Assembly (NCBI GenBank): GCA_025980465.1
Contig: JAICXJ010000004.1
Location: 1 to 64,000 of the forward strand
Length of the DNA: 64,000 nt
Reading direction: 5' to 3'
DNA from: Frankiales bacterium
GTDB lineage: Bacteria > Actinomycetota > Actinomycetes > JAFAQI01
Under the pieces are notes generated by a model, which made no database searches, was not told where the DNA came from, and saw nothing but the letters and a program-made list of their open reading frames with translations. A program made the translations under genes and the position numbers. Position 1 is the first letter of the stretch, and the number at the start of each line of letters is the position of its first letter. Below are positions 62,153 through 64,000 of this stretch, in pieces.

Positions 62153-62686
62153 GTGCGCGTGCTCGGGGTCGACCCCGGACTCACTCGCTGTGGCATCGGG
62201 GTCGTTGACGGCCAGGCGGGTCGGCCGCTCGTCGCAATCGACTATGGGGTGATCTCGACCCCGAGCTCGACCGACATCGCGGAGCGGCTGTTGCTTCTCG
62301 ACCAGATGTTGGTCGGTTGGATCGATGCGCATCAGCCTGATGCCATCGCCGTCGAGCGGGTGTTCAGCCAACACAACGTGCGGACCGTCATGGGCACCGC
62401 GCAGGCTGCTGCCGTCGCCCTCGTCGCAGCGGCTCGGGCCGGGCTGCCGGTAGCACTGCACACGCCGAGTGAGGTGAAGGCGGCGGTCACCGGATCGGGC
62501 CGCGCCGACAAGCACCAGGTCGCTGCGATGGTGACCCGGGTGCTGAAGCTCCCGGCAGCGCCGCGTCCAGCCGACGCGGCCGACGCACTTGCGCTCGCGA
62601 TCTGCCAGCTGTGGCGGGGCGCTCCGATGGCCAGGCTCGAGCACGCTCGTCAGGCGGCCGTCCTCGCGGCGGCGGGACCTCGATGA
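62153..62686 (+). CDS. ruvC: Crossover junction endodeoxyribonuclease RuvC
   Basis: 177 residues from GTG 62153. It resolves Holliday junctions. The four catalytic acids are D7 ([10 protein letters not shown]), E68 ([12 protein letters not shown]), D141 and D144 ([12 protein letters not shown]). It overlaps ruvA by 4 nt (ATGA). An SOS box upstream indicates DNA-damage induction. Confidence 0.97.
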   Translation: MRVLGVDPGLTRCGIGVVDGQAGRPLVAIDYGVISTPSSTDIAERLLLLDQMLVGWIDAHQPDAIAVERVFSQHNVRTVMGTAQAAAVALVAAARAGLPVALHTPSEVKAAVTGSGRADKHQVAAMVTRVLKLPAAPRPADAADALALAICQLWRGAPMARLEHARQAAVLAAAGPR

Positions 62687-63306
62687 TCGCCACCGTGAGC
62701 GGCATTGTTGCTGCTCTCACCGCCGACTCCGCCGTGATCGAGGTAGGGGGCATCGGCGTTGCCGTCCAGTGCACTCCGACGACGATCGGCTCGCTTCGGG
62801 TCGGGGAGACGACCCGACTGTGGACAAGCCTGGTCGTGCGGGAGGACTCGCTGACGCTGTTCGGCTTCCGCAGCGACGACGAGCGAGCCGTGTTCGAGAT
62901 CCTCCAGGGCGTCACCGGTGTCGGACCACGGCTGGCCCAGGCCGTGCTCGCCGTTCATCAGCCGGACGCAGTACGGGCCGCGGTGGCTACCGACGACGTG
63001 GGCGCACTGATGCTCGTCGGCGGAGTCGGCAGGAAGAGCGCTCAGCGGTTGGTGCTCGAACTCAAGGACAAGCTGGGCACGCCGGCCGCCAGCGCCACCG
63101 TCGTACGGCTCCCGGGGCAGCCCGGGCCCGGGCTGTGGCGCGAGCAGTTGCGCGACGCGTTGCTCGGATTGGGCTGGTCGGGCCGAGAGGTAGATGACGC
63201 GCTCGCAGCCGTGGGACCGGAAGCTGAAGCAGCCCTCGCGGTGGGAGACGCCCCCGACGTGGCGGCGTTGCTGCGCAGCAGCTTGCAGCTGTTGAGCAGA
63301 GCATGA
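62683..63306 (+). CDS. ruvA: Holliday junction branch migration protein RuvA
   Basis: 207 residues from ATG 62683. Domain I is an OB fold ([30 protein letters not shown]), domain II has two helix-hairpin-helix motifs ([15 protein letters not shown] and [21 protein letters not shown]), and domain III ([23 protein letters not shown]) binds RuvB. It binds Holliday junctions as a tetramer and overlaps ruvB by 4 nt. Confidence 0.96.
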   Translation: MIATVSGIVAALTADSAVIEVGGIGVAVQCTPTTIGSLRVGETTRLWTSLVVREDSLTLFGFRSDDERAVFEILQGVTGVGPRLAQAVLAVHQPDAVRAAVATDDVGALMLVGGVGRKSAQRLVLELKDKLGTPAASATVVRLPGQPGPGLWREQLRDALLGLGWSGREVDDALAAVGPEAEAALAVGDAPDVAALLRSSLQLLSRA

Positions 63307-64000
63307 CCAGTCAGGAGCGCACCGAGTTGGTGTCACCACTCGCCGACCCGGACGACGAGGTCGTCGACGCGGCGCTACGACCCAAGCGGCTCAGCGACTT
63401 CATCGGTCAGCAGCGGGTCCGCGAGCAGCTCTCGGTGGTGCTCGACGCGGCCAAGGCGCGGGGGCGGACACCGGACCATGTGCTCCTGTCGGGCTCACCC
63501 GGACTTGGTAAGACAACGCTCGCGATGATCATCGCAGCCGAGCTCGGCACGCCGATGCGAATCACGAGTGGCCCGGCGATCGAGCGTGCCGGGGATCTCG
63601 CGGCGCTGCTGTCGACGCTGTCAGAGGGCGAGGTGCTCTTCCTCGACGAGATCCACCGCATGGCGCGCCCGGCCGAGGAAATGCTGTACGTCGCGATGGA
63701 GGACTTCCGGGTCGACGTCGTGGTCGGCAAAGGACCTGGCGCGACCGCTATCCCGCTGGATGTCGCGCCGTTCACACTCGTCGGAGCGACCACCCGCGCC
63801 GGTCTGCTCCCTGGACCGCTACGCGACCGGTTCGGCTTCGTCGCACATCTGGACTTCTACGCGCCGGAGGAGCTCGAGCGGGTGTTGCACCGCAGCGCAG
63901 CGCTCCTTGGCGTGAGCCTCACCGCCGACGGCGCTGCCGAGATCGGCAGTCGGGCGCGTGGGACGCCACGCATCGCCAACCGGCTGCTCCGGCGGGTGCG
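63303..64000 (+). CDS. ruvB: Holliday junction helicase RuvB (5' part, cut by window end)
   Basis: About 232 codons are visible from ATG 63303, with no stop before the window ends. Walker A is [10 protein letters not shown] (the usual second Pro position reads Ser), Walker B LFLDEIHR, sensor region [19 protein letters not shown], and the visible end [13 protein letters not shown] begins the C-terminal winged helix. It drives branch migration with RuvA. The last gene of the SOS-linked ruvCAB operon. Confidence 0.97.
   Translation, partial: MTSQERTELVSPLADPDDEVVDAALRPKRLSDFIGQQRVREQLSVVLDAAKARGRTPDHVLLSGSPGLGKTTLAMIIAAELGTPMRITSGPAIERAGDLAALLSTLSEGEVLFLDEIHRMARPAEEMLYVAMEDFRVDVVVGKGPGATAIPLDVAPFTLVGATTRAGLLPGPLRDRFGFVAHLDFYAPEELERVLHRSAALLGVSLTADGAAEIGSRARGTPRIANRLLRRV

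Overview
The window is 64 kb of dense, high-GC chromosome from an actinobacterium. By eye most third codon positions are G or C, GTG starts are common, and neighbouring genes often share ATGA or GTGA start/stop overlaps. Two long blocks match gene orders known from Mycobacterium tuberculosis. The first is dut, DUF3710, OB-fold, ceoB/ceoC, APC permease, RNA methyltransferase, dxs, RNase D, DUF3000, hemE, hemG, hemQ, msrB (Rv2674 to Rv2698 region). The second is thrS, HIT, pgsA, patA, pimA, pdxS, pdxT, yebC, ruvC, ruvA, ruvB (Rv2592c to Rv2614c region). An SsgA/SsgB-family gene points to an actinomycete lineage with SsgA-like proteins (Streptomyces and Frankia-like groups) rather than to Mycobacterium. 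Genus and species cannot be named from the sequence alone.

Layout. 1-1.4 kb: an AbiEi-like gene between unusual palindromic repeats. 1.4-4.3 kb: minus-strand operon of DUF4235, amidase and an SCP2-alpha/beta hydrolase fusion. 4.4-9.1 kb: YcaQ-like glycosylase, DUF3093, dut operon, CeoB/CeoC potassium-channel regulators. 9.2-17.3 kb: APC permease, TrmA/RumA-type methyltransferase, dxs, then a secreted serine protease and a secreted GH3 glycosidase coupled behind dxs. 17.4-25.5 kb: a hypothetical gene, GNAT, RNase D, a response regulator / S8 subtilase / membrane GAF-like protein / histidine kinase cluster, and DUF3000. 25.5-31.4 kb: EamA transporter, coproporphyrin-dependent haem genes hemE, hemG and hemQ with a beta-propeller lipoprotein inserted, and msrB. 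31.5-41.2 kb: accessory genes, including an NHEJ-type primase-polymerase and ATP-dependent ligase, a glycosyltransferase, a sedolisin, an AidB-like acyl-CoA dehydrogenase and small membrane or regulatory proteins. 41.4-41.7 kb: tRNA cluster Gly-Cys-Val. 41.8-48 kb: histidine utilisation operon with an embedded class IV aminotransferase. 48-50.9 kb: SsgB, tRNA-Val and an orphan fatty-acyl-AMP ligase. 51-64 kb: thrS, phosphatidylinositol mannoside biosynthesis, pyridoxal 5'-phosphate synthase, YebC, and ruvCAB running off the right end.

Regulation. Thirteen genes have a TAnnnT -10-like hexamer 6 or 7 nt before the start codon, the signature of leaderless transcription. In dxs and pdxS the TAG stop of the upstream gene forms the first half of that hexamer. 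A near-perfect LexA (SOS) box lies upstream of ruvC.

The best candidates for something undescribed are (a) the palindromic GCAATG-TGG-CATTGC repeat family around the AbiEi-like gene, (b) the two-component system bundled with a subtilase carrying an SASSW repeat tail, inserted between otherwise conserved housekeeping genes, and (c) a 36-nt hairpin element present at two distant sites. All functions are inferred from sequence patterns; no database search was possible.
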